Of a stretch of DNA of 64,000 nucleotides, positions 56,697 through 64,000 are shown piece after piece. Under the pieces are notes generated by a model. The model did not search any database. It was given only the letters and a program-made list of their open reading frames with translations, and was not told the origin of the DNA. The translations under genes were made by a program, and so were the position numbers. The stretch comes from Lactarius indigo (lineage: Eukaryota; Basidiomycota; Agaricomycetes; Russulales; Russulaceae). How positions within the stretch are numbered: position 1 is the first letter of the stretch; the number at the start of each line of letters is the position of its first letter. The stretch spans positions 558,001-622,000 of the forward strand of contig JAFKAC010000029.1 of assembly GCA_025766275.1 (NCBI GenBank), in the 5' to 3' direction.

Positions 56697-56708
56697 TAGA
56701 ATGCAATG
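56697..56708. repeat. LTR C end stub
   Basis: tgttagaatgca is the inverse complement of the LTR C end at 52112-52123 (tgcattctaaca). The copia RT fragment follows directly. Confidence 0.45.
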
Positions 56709-57057
56709 ATGGAGGCTCACAGACTCAATGGCACTTGGGAGATCGTCAAATTGCCACCTGGGAAGTGTGCAATTGGCTCCAGATGGTTCATGAAGGTCAA
56801 GCACAATGCTGATGGCTCTCTGGACCAGTACAAGGCCAGATTGGTGGCCAAGGGCTATTCTCAGTGTCCTGGCTTTGATTTCAAAGAGACATTTGCTCCC
56901 ACAGTTCACTATTCCACCATTTGCATTGTCCTTGCCTTATCTGCCATTGAAGACCTTGAACTTCGCTCCATTGACATCTCTCATGCTTATCTCAATGGCA
57001 CTCTGGAGGAAGAGATCTACATGCTGCAGCCAGAGGGATTTGAAATGGGCAGTCCAG
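56709..57057 (+). pseudogene. Copia RT fragment, near-identical to copia C
   Basis: About 350 bp matching 4708-5056 with roughly 15 differences by eye: MEAHRLNGTWEIVKLPPGK, WFMKVKHNADGSLDQYKARL and DISHAYLNGTLEEEIYM. It has no stops but is only the first third of RT. Chromovirus F inserted at its right end. Confidence 0.85.
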
Positions 57058-57830
57058 TGTAGCGGTATGACTTATCGCGACAACTAGACCAAGAGAGAGT
57101 AAGTGAACTGAACAGGGAACACACTCAAGCCTAGCGCGGAGACAAGTCACGCGCCGAACGTACAGGCACAGCGGAGAGTAGACACACGTGAGGACTTTAT
57201 TCAAGTCCAAAGGTCAGGTGATCACGCTGTGGCACGCTGAGTGGAGAACCAAGAGGACAAGTTAACATTGGAGAGGTAAGGGAAGTACAAGGGGAATACG
57301 CACCTGAGTGGAGAACCAAGAGGACAAGTTGGTTCCACTCAGGACGCTACATGAGGGTTTATATACTATGCTGCGGCTGAGCTCGAATTACTACGGAACC
57401 TTATTACTAAAGGTACATGTAATAGTAATGAGTCAGGCGCTGACGCGTCGTGTCTAATAATAGCGTTATCTATTGTGCTGACTGATGCACAGTCATTAAC
57501 GCTGACAGAATGGTGACGTGTCCTTATCTACGAGTCACAACCCTATAACAACGTAGTCTAGAACTATCTAGAACCTTCCCTGCTTATCGTCCAATGAGAA
57601 ACTGTTATACTAATGAGGAAATGACCTGAAGAGGTAATTCCTAACGAGGAAGTTACTATCCCAAGGTCATGTGCTTGTAGGTGCACATGTTGGCATCACG
57701 TGACTAACCATCTTATCATATCTAATGATAAGGACTTGGATTCTTTAACGCAACGTTGGAGACTCGTATCTTCACCAAATAAATCCGTAAAAATATGGAA
57801 AAATAGGGCGAAAATAGAGCGTCCGTGACA
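57058..57830 (-). repeat. LTR F, 3' LTR of chromovirus F
   Basis: 773 bp. On the minus strand it starts TGTCACGGACGC, following the purine tract ttaaggaggggggtga, and ends CGCTACA. Relative to the copies at 30394 and 38586 it has an extra ~75 bp that arose by duplicating gagtggagaaccaagagg (about 57239 and 57305). It retains many CpG sites. Confidence 0.9.
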
Positions 57831-57842
57831 TCACCCCCCTCC

Positions 57843-60800
57843 TTAAGGGTCGACGTCCGCGTTGGCCAATGTATCCACATGATGAGCTTGCCAAGGCAAG
57901 GACGCGTATATAAGAGCCGCTATTTTTCTAGGCGCGCCCGGGTTTGAGGAATGGAATTCCTTAACCGTATCAGGGGCGTGTGCTAGATTTTTAGCCGGTT
58001 CCCATGTGTCCTCACCCTCACCGTATCCTTTCCATCGGACGAGGTATTTAAGAGTACGACCAAAGAGTTTAGAATCTCTTATATGGTCAACTTCGTACTC
58101 TTCTTCTCCTTCGATGGTGATTGGATCGGGTGGTGGAGGCGTGAGCCCGTTGACTTCGTTTCCTTTATACGGAGAGAGACGGTCTACATGAAATACATCA
58201 TGGATCCGTAATGCAGGGGGTAGTGCAAGCTTGTAGTCGACATCACTTATGACTTTAGTGACTTCAAATGGGCCTAGTTGTTTAGGTCCCAATTTGGACG
58301 ACTGCTGATGTATCTTTATTTGCTTAGCTTGCAACCAGACTTTATCCCCGACGTTGAAGGAGTATGGCTTAGTCCTTTGTTCAACGTCTGTCTGCATTCG
58401 CCGTTTACTTAGGCGTAGAGCCGCCTCTGCATCCTTGCGAGCGGAAACTAAGTGTTGAAGGCGCTTGTCGAGCAGTGGAATACCCGTAGGCCTACCAGCA
58501 GGAATAGTGAAGTCAGGCGTAAAGCCGTATAGTAGTTCAAAGGGTGTATGACCCGTGGCTGAATTGAGCCTACTATTGACTACGAATTCCGCTGTAGGAA
58601 GCAGGTCTGCCCAATCATCCTGCCTCTTGCTAATGAACATGCGCAAGTATGTTTCAACTTCTTGATTTTTGCGCTCAACCTGTCCATTAGCTTGAGGGTG
58701 ATAAGCTGTGGTTAGACCTGCATCTATTCCGAGTCGCTTATAGAGGGCACGCATGCTTCGCGCTGCAAATTGGGGTCCCCTATCGCTAATGACTTTGCGA
58801 GGGATCCCGTGCAGGGGGAAGATTTGCTCAAAGTAGATGGATGCCACCCCATCAGCCGTAATCTGAGAGGTCACGGGAAACAGATGAATCTGTTTGGTAT
58901 AATGATCTACGACGTTTAAGATCATATCCTTTCCACGTGACATGGGCAGTGGACCGATTAGATCGATTCCGACTATCTGCCAAGGTCCCTCAGGAACTTC
59001 TTGCGGCTGAATGGTTGCTTTGGGGTGTAGATCTTTGCGATAACGTTGGCATCGATCACATCCTTCTACGTATGAGGCGATAAAGCCTGACATGCGTGGC
59101 CACCAATAATAGCGACTGACTAGCTCTATGGTTCCATTTTTTCCAGGGTGTCCGGTAGTGACCGAGTCGTGGCAGGACTTTACCACGTCCCTGCGAAGGG
59201 CACGATCGTTTGGGACATATAATTTACCCCGGTGGTAAATAAAACCATCTTCTTCTTCCCACATTAAGACGCCATCTGTGAGAGCTTTAGGAGCGGTCTT
59301 AGAAATACTTTTAAGACCCTCTATTACTTCAGCTTCTCGGATAGATGCGAACTTAATGCGACTCCCGAGGGAGTCTATTTCAGGAATGAAGTGCGCTTTA
59401 GCGGCAGCTAGGAAATGCTCAGGTTTTAACACCTGTACCTGGCGGTTGTCTTCAGAGTCTCGGACTTGGTCTCGTGAGAAACGACTTAATGCATCGGCTT
59501 GCATGGATTCTCCTTTCTTATAAGTGATTTTGAAGGCAAACCGACTTAAGAATAGGGCCCATCTAGCTTGGCGCCTATTCAAGTCTTTCATGGTTGCCCA
59601 CCATTCCATATTCTTATGGTCGGTGATCACTTCAAAAGAGATGCCTTCGAGGAAATGTCTCCAATCTTCTAAGGCGCGTATTAAGCCGAGCATTTCTCTG
59701 TCGTAAATCTCATAATTGCGTTCTTCTTTGCTCATGGACTGTGAGCGATACGCAATGGGGTGCCAGAGACCGTCCGGGTATTTCTGACTTAGAATACCGC
59801 CAGTAGCAAATCCTGAAGCATCAACCTCAACTCTGGTTGGGAGGTTCGGATCGTAAACCTTAAGAATAGGTTCTTGTACGAAACGTTCCTTCAACAGGTC
59901 AAAGGCTTTCTGCTGTTCAGACTGCCATACCCAAGGAGTGTCTTTCTTAGTAAGGTCATGAAGGGGTCGGGCAATAGCCACGAAATCCTTGATGAACCTT
60001 CTATAGAAATTGGCGAACCCGATAAATGCTCTGACTTCTTTGAGCGTAGTCGGGGTTGGCCACTCCTTAACTGCAGAGACCTTGCCAGGGTCCATCTGCA
60101 CTTCTCCGGGACGGATAATCATCCCTAGATACTCCATTTCTTGCTTTTCAAAATCGCACTTCTCTGGTTTGAGATAGAGGTCGTATTGCTCTAACCTTGT
60201 CAACACCTCGCGTACTATTTTGCGATGGTGCTTGAGGTTATCGCTATAGATAAGAATGTCATCCATATATACAGCGACCTCTCCTTGTGCGATAAGATCA
60301 GCAAAGACGGCGTTCATTAAGGCTTGGAAAGTGGCGGGGCTGTTAGTCATGCCGAAGTACATGACTTTAGGTTCGTATAGGCCCCTATTGGTGACGATAG
60401 CACCTTTCCATTCATCGCCTTCTTTGATGCGGATGTTATGATATCCCCATCGAACGTCAAATTTGGTGAAGTATTGAGCTCCCTTAAGCCTATTGATAAT
60501 GTCGGCAGCGAGTGGAAGCGGATATCGGTTCTTAATGGTAATTTTGTTAAGACGCCGATAGTCTTGGACTAGACGAAGCTTGCCGTCCTTCTTTTTAATG
60601 AAGAATACAGGGGATGCCATAGGTGACTTAGATGGCACTAAATATCCTTTCCCTATATGTTCATCTAAGAATTTGTCCAGTTCTACTTGCTCGCTGGGTG
60701 ACATGGGGTACGTTTTGACCTTCCAGTGTTTAACTGCATCTGGTTCAAGGTCTATGGCGTGGTCCCATGGCTGATGCTCAGGGAGTCTCTGGGATTCTTC

Positions 60801-61730
60801 CTCAGAGAAAACTTTTGCGAAGTCACGATAGTGTTCGGGGACCATTTCTTCAAAGGTTTTCTTAGGTTTGGAGGTTATCGCTCTCTCGGCAATCTGCTGA
60901 GAGTACGTGAAACCGGCCAGACAGAAAACTTTGTCCGAAACTGTATCCAACACTTTCTCCGCAAGGAGACGGCGACGTTCCATACGGTTCGCCATAATGC
61001 GCGTCACCTCTATCTCTATCTCCGGTGCAGCTATTTCAGCGCTGGAGTTGAGACGCATTGTGCCTTCCTGCCAATCTATGTGCGGGTTCCGATGTCTTAG
61101 CCAAGGCAATCCCAATATTACTCGTTCTGGGCCTAGTGAAGTGACCATGAAGTCGAACTTTTCTGCACTAGGGCCGACTTTAAGAACGAGTGTTACTTTG
61201 TGGGTAATACTGCCGGCTTCATTGAGCGTCCCGTCTATATTATAGAGGGTGATGGGATGCTCTAATGGAACTTGCAACATCTTGTGGCGGTCAGCGTACT
61301 TTTTGTCCAGGAACAACGAAGTTGCTCCGGAGTCTACCATGGCTGCTACTTTTACAGTACGATGACGTCCTTGTAGTTCAACAGAAATATGAAAATGAGA
61401 TCTGCTATCTTTTGTTTCGGGAATAATACATGAAGAAAGCGCTGCATCAGAAGTCATCACTTGCGGCGCTGCTACAAATTGTGGAGCAATTGGAACACTA
61501 ATACTATTGTTCATCTCCGAGGCAGATGTAGATGTAGAATCAGAACAGGAAGCCGAGACATCACTACTATCGACTTTACAGGCAGAAACAGAATGGTACG
61601 TAGGAATTACAGATTGGTCCGAGTCCGAAACGAGGCGAGATCGTAGGCATATCTTACAACTACACGAGGCCGAGTCAACCGTATCTGTTTTACAGGGGGA
61701 GTCCGCAGCTATGACTACCCCTGGATCTAA
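57843..61730 (-). CDS. Chromovirus F pol, apparently intact
   Basis: A long open pol frame (1,223 codons from its first ATG at 61514). The frame is open back to the gag stop at 61727, in -1. Protease: MVDSGATSLFLDKK. RT: FFIKKKDGKLRLVQDYRRLN, FDVRWGYHNIRIKEGDEW and VYMDDILIYSDN. RNase H: VEVDASGFATGGILSQKYPD and YEIYDREMLGLIRALEDWRH. Integrase: CHDSVTTGHPGK...CDRCQRY zinc site, VGIDLIGPLPMSRGKDMI, VISDRGPQFAA and HPQANGQVERKNQE; then FNVGDKVWLQAKQIKIHQ. Chromodomain: EYEVDHIRDSKLFGRTLKYL and VRWKGYGEGEDTWEPAKNL. All catalytic residues seen are present, so activity is possible. Expression probably needs -1 frameshifting. Confidence 0.93.
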   Translation of the reverse strand, partial: LDPGVVIAADSPCKTDTVDSASCSCKICLRSRLVSDSDQSVIPTYHSVSACKVDSSDVSASCSDSTSTSASEMNNSISVPIAPQFVAAPQVMTSDAALSSCIIPETKDSRSHFHISVELQGRHRTVKVAAMVDSGATSLFLDKKYADRHKMLQVPLEHPITLYNIDGTLNEAGSITHKVTLVLKVGPSAEKFDFMVTSLGPERVILGLPWLRHRNPHIDWQEGTMRLNSSAEIAAPEIEIEVTRIMANRMERRRLLAEKVLDTVSDKVFCLAGFTYSQQIAERAITSKPKKTFEEMVPEHYRDFAKVFSEEESQRLPEHQPWDHAIDLEPDAVKHWKVKTYPMSPSEQVELDKFLDEHIGKGYLVPSKSPMASPVFFIKKKDGKLRLVQDYRRLNKITIKNRYPLPLAADIINRLKGAQYFTKFDVRWGYHNIRIKEGDEWKGAIVTNRGLYEPKVMYFGMTNSPATFQALMNAVFADLIAQGEVAVYMDDILIYSDNLKHHRKIVREVLTRLEQYDLYLKPEKCDFEKQEMEYLGMIIRPGEVQMDPGKVSAVKEWPTPTTLKEVRAFIGFANFYRRFIKDFVAIARPLHDLTKKDTPWVWQSEQQKAFDLLKERFVQEPILKVYDPNLPTRVEVDASGFATGGILSQKYPDGLWHPIAYRSQSMSKEERNYEIYDREMLGLIRALEDWRHFLEGISFEVITDHKNMEWWATMKDLNRRQARWALFLSRFAFKITYKKGESMQADALSRFSRDQVRDSEDNRQVQVLKPEHFLAAAKAHFIPEIDSLGSRIKFASIREAEVIEGLKSISKTAPKALTDGVLMWEEEDGFIYHRGKLYVPNDRALRRDVVKSCHDSVTTGHPGKNGTIELVSRYYWWPRMSGFIASYVEGCDRCQRYRKDLHPKATIQPQEVPEGPWQIVGIDLIGPLPMSRGKDMILNVVDHYTKQIHLFPVTSQITADGVASIYFEQIFPLHGIPRKVISDRGPQFAARSMRALYKRLGIDAGLTTAYHPQANGQVERKNQEVETYLRMFISKRQDDWADLLPTAEFVVNSRLNSATGHTPFELLYGFTPDFTIPAGRPTGIPLLDKRLQHLVSARKDAEAALRLSKRRMQTDVEQRTKPYSFNVGDKVWLQAKQIKIHQQSSKLGPKQLGPFEVTKVISDVDYKLALPPALRIHDVFHVDRLSPYKGNEVNGLTPPPPDPITIEGEEEYEVDHIRDSKLFGRTLKYLVRWKGYGEGEDTWEPAKNLAHAPDTVKEFHSSNPGAPRKIAALIYASLPWQAHHVDTLANADVDP

Positions 61731-61736
61731 AAAGCC
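61723..61736 (-). promoter_or_regulatory. Candidate gag/pol -1 frameshift site
   Basis: GCGGCTTTTTAGAT on the minus strand. Gag reads GCT TTT TAG and stops. A one-base backward slip on the five T's gives TTT TTA GAT and enters pol. The decayed copy keeps GCAGCTTTTTAGATCC at 35047-35062 with the same frame relation. This is inference from frame geometry. Confidence 0.5.
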
Positions 61737-62953
61737 GCTTTAAGAGCATTGATTTGCTCTTGTTGGGCCGTGAGCGCCGCCAGTAACTTTGCCACGTCTG
61801 CCTGGGACGTATTGGCTTTGGGCGGTGCGGAAATACTTGTTTGGGCGGTGGAAGCCGCCGACTGACTGGAAGAAGGTTGGGAGGGGGTCTCCTCACTGCT
61901 GGCCGCAGCTTTCGCTTTGGCGGGTTTCCCCATGAATTTGAGCATGCAGACGGGTGCCCGATGTCCGACCTTTTGACAATGGTGGCACACGTCGCGTTCG
62001 TGGTTTCCATCCTTCTTTGAGTGGTCCTTAGAACCACACCCGTAACACTTGCCTTGCATGTGTTTCTGATAGTCTTGCCGAGTCTTTCCGCCGGATGCGG
62101 GTTTGCTCGTGCCGGATCCCTGCTGACGTGATGCGTCAACTTGCATTGCGTCTGGATCGGACGGCTTGCCTGTAGGCAAGATCGACTGGCTGGACGAACC
62201 GCCCTTCTTTTCCGAGTCCCTCTGTCTCAGTCGCTGATCCAGCGATTGTGAGACCTGCTTGAGGTCGTCGAAATCGACATGGGCCTTGTCCGTCAAGGCT
62301 AAGGCATCTTTTACGCGGTCTGAGAGACCGTCGTAGAAGCGGGTGCGGAGGTCTGCTTTTGACCATCCTGTCTGTCCAGAGTACTGTTCGAACACGGATC
62401 GGTACTCTGCAACCGATCCGCGGCCCTGTTTTGTCTTCTTCAGCTGCTCCCTCGCTGTCTCCGTAGTGTCGAGGGGCGAGAACCGTCGGTTAAACTCTTT
62501 GACGAACTCGTCCCAAGAGCTACCGAACGGAATGTTATTTGACTGAAGTTGTTCGAGGTAAGGGAGGGCCCATGACTTGGCCTCCCCTTCCATAAGGTTA
62601 AGAACCGCCATAATCCAGCGGTCTTCTGCCCGGAAGTACATGCCCTGGGCCGGGTCCCAGGTGTTCATAGCGTCCTGCTGTGAGCCTGCCCAGTTATGGA
62701 AGGCTGCAAGGAAGTGACGGGCATCCGTAGAGTTGCCTTTCCCATCCCAAGCTTTGGGACGGGCCACTACTTCCTTGTGTTTGGTACTGGGCTTAGCCGC
62801 GGTTGCTGAAACCTGTGCGGTCAAGTCCGTGACTTTTTGTGTAAGTATGCCGACTACTTGGCCTAGATCACTTATAAGGCGCAAGCAGTCGTTGAGAGTT
62901 GGGGGCGGAGCAGGAGCTGTTGGTGTGGTTGGAGCGGCGGCGGCGGCGGACAT
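61727..62953 (-). CDS. Chromovirus F gag
   Basis: Capsid/nucleocapsid precursor, 408 residues from ATG 62953. An Ala/Pro-rich start is followed by DCLRLISDLGQVVGILTQKV. The retrotransposon Gag domain, about residues 60-190, has DARHFLAAFHNWAGSQQDAM, YFRAEDRWIMAVLNLMEGEA and NRRFSPLDTTETAREQLKK. A knuckle region, about 300-335, has CYGCGSKDHSKKDGNH and CHHCQKVGHRAPVC. The C terminus ends EQINALKAAF. The same frame is open upstream to about 63217 and looks coding (TILSKEEKEWIKNFDNWDDF, RLIEDRRESIKRYEERKRQD), so the true protein may begin earlier than this ATG. Confidence 0.92.
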   Translation of the reverse strand: MSAAAAAPTTPTAPAPPPTLNDCLRLISDLGQVVGILTQKVTDLTAQVSATAAKPSTKHKEVVARPKAWDGKGNSTDARHFLAAFHNWAGSQQDAMNTWDPAQGMYFRAEDRWIMAVLNLMEGEAKSWALPYLEQLQSNNIPFGSSWDEFVKEFNRRFSPLDTTETAREQLKKTKQGRGSVAEYRSVFEQYSGQTGWSKADLRTRFYDGLSDRVKDALALTDKAHVDFDDLKQVSQSLDQRLRQRDSEKKGGSSSQSILPTGKPSDPDAMQVDASRQQGSGTSKPASGGKTRQDYQKHMQGKCYGCGSKDHSKKDGNHERDVCHHCQKVGHRAPVCMLKFMGKPAKAKAAASSEETPSQPSSSQSAASTAQTSISAPPKANTSQADVAKLLAALTAQQEQINALKAAF

Positions 62954-63089
62954 CTTGTCTAATTCGTCCTGTCTTTTTCTTTCCTCGTACCTTTTAATCG
63001 ACTCCCGTCTGTCTTCGATGAGGCGAAGCTGTTCGTCTTCGTCGAAGTCGTCCCAGTTGTCGAAGTTCTTGATCCACTCTTTTTCTTCT

Positions 63090-63761
63090 TTAGAGAGGAT
63101 CGTTCTGTACTTGGACGTTACTCCTGTGGGATACTGAGCTTGTGCCTGAGCTGCTCTCTGTTTCCCTTTGGGAGCTATTGTGGGAGTGGACAGATGGGGG
63201 AGGAGAAAGTTCGGGGACTAGTGCTGCCGCAAAGGCGATCAGCTGAGGGACGGTGAAGGGAGTGCCTGCAACAAGGCCAAATGCTCCGTGAAGTTCGAGA
63301 AGGGCGAAACGGAAATCTCTATCGTAATAGATAGCGCGGACGTATGCTTCCGCGTCGTTCTGGGGTTCGCCTTCTAGAGAGAACCTGTAGTGGACTTCTT
63401 CACCAGCAAAGATTTCTTGCTGATAAACTACAGGGGGTGCTTGGGGGTCGTCAACGAGTGTCTCGTTGGAGGAGGAATGCGCCGAATGATAAGAGTGCTC
63501 CGAAGCTACTGTCGGAGTTGGAGATGCAAAACGAGGTGAAGGGATCGGGTCAGAGGACGATTGACCTGCTCCCTGAACGTGCAGCGATGCCGAAGCAGAG
63601 GCTGAGTTTGGAGTGAAGTAAGAACGTGGGGGTGACGGGGGCGCTGGGACAGGAAGGACTGTTTCCTGTCTTCTCCTGAAGATACGTCGAAGACGTTGAC
63701 GAACGTTCGCAAATATGCGAGGCAGTTTGGAAATTGGGAGGTGGTAGAATGTGACGACGTG
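63090..63761 (-). other. Upstream ORF without ATG in chromovirus F
   Basis: Open for 224 codons on the minus strand between TAA (63762-63764) and TAA (63090-63092), with no in-frame ATG. Ordered content: LPISKLPRIFANVRQRLRRI (basic), a Ser/Pro-rich middle, then VHYRFSLEGEPQNDAEAYVR, AIYYDRDFRFALLELHGAFG and FTVPQLIAFAAALVPELS. It overlaps the upstream-extended gag frame by about 128 bases in another frame. The amino-acid make-up of the last 70 residues looks like a folded domain. It could be an N-terminal Gag domain reached by splicing or frameshifting, or a separate protein. It matches no family I know. Confidence 0.45.
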
Positions 63762-64000
63762 TTACGACGACCACGAAACGCTAAGTCGAAGGTGATTGGA
63801 GAGTCCGATCAAGCAAGACCAATACACAGTGGTGTTTCACACTGCGCGAGGCTGCGGCGATAACGGAACACTCAGGAATGGGGTAAGGAAATGTGTAGAG
63901 CCACAAGGCTGTCTGCCTCAGTCTTCTCGACCTGTTGGCTGCCTCTCACGCCGAAGCGCTCTCAGACTTTTCTGTTTACTTCGCGTACAGCTGTCGCAGG
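63762..64000 (-). other. Chromovirus F 5' leader
   Basis: No coding signal and no LTR F match, so the 5' LTR lies beyond the right edge. The minus strand starts cctgcgacagctgtacgcga. This makes the leader plus upstream ORF at least 1 kb before the gag ATG, long for a gypsy element. Confidence 0.5.

Noticed and set aside
1..64000. Functional tRNA genes
   Set aside because: B-box-like sequences at 41, 7419 and 49071 belong to SINEs; none folds into a clear tRNA by eye.

Overview
The window looks like a transposon graveyard from a basidiomycete fungus, most likely an Agaricomycete. That placement is inference. It rests on chromodomain Ty3/gypsy elements, Ty1/copia elements primed from the initiator tRNA, a DIRS-like tyrosine-recombinase retroelement, a Tnp2/KDZ-type transposase with short GTAAG...AG introns, and an Mtc1-like gene fragment of basidiomycete type. 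I found no convincing intact host gene and no tRNA, rRNA or CRISPR locus. Nearly every base belongs to a transposable element, often three levels deep.

Layout. 1-593: a poly(A) SINE. 594-1552: 3' end of a gypsy element (G1, minus). 1553-6175: a broken copia element (copia C) with a solo LTR (family B) in it. 6366-8694: LTR A copies and a second SINE. 8695-10864: an intron-containing Tnp2-like transposase relic (minus). 11149-30210: a DIRS-like region (N-terminal ORF, gag-like ORF, reverse transcriptase, tyrosine recombinase, two conserved unknown ORFs). It is split by a complete small copia (copia E, 11166-14838, TSD ctgga) and by a 5'-truncated chromovirus (G2, 18683-26070, minus). 30394-33025: a solo LTR F and a GACTTT/AAAGTC repeat array. 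33026-40138: a heavily decayed chromovirus of family F (plus) carrying four LTR insertions. 40139-41508: LTR A and B copies. 41509-50802: a complete chromovirus D (minus, TSD gccct) holding a Tc1/mariner-like element (41743-43020, TA duplication) with a captured Mtc1-like fragment, and a third SINE. 50842-57057: LTR pieces, two gypsy relics and a 2.48-kb element with long terminal inverted repeats. 57058-64000: a nearly intact chromovirus F (minus); its 5' LTR lies beyond the window.

The insertion order can be read from target-site duplications. Solo LTRs of family A (TGTTGATA...TTCATCA) dominate, and six copies have perfect 5-bp duplications. Copia families share a primer-binding site (GGTTATGGGCCC) set flush against the LTR, consistent with priming from the anticodon arm of initiator tRNA-Met. 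The chromoviruses F, D and G2 share a gag/pol layout in which pol lies in the -1 frame relative to gag.

Decay is mainly by C-to-T and G-to-A transitions. The intact F element keeps many CpG sites while the 33-40 kb relic has lost most of them and gained TGA, TAG and TAA stops. The observations most worth following are a long ORF downstream of the chromodomain with a Cys/His-rich finger, an ATG-less ORF upstream of the F gag, the captured Mtc1-like fragment, a 60-bp miniature LTR, and the long-TIR element.
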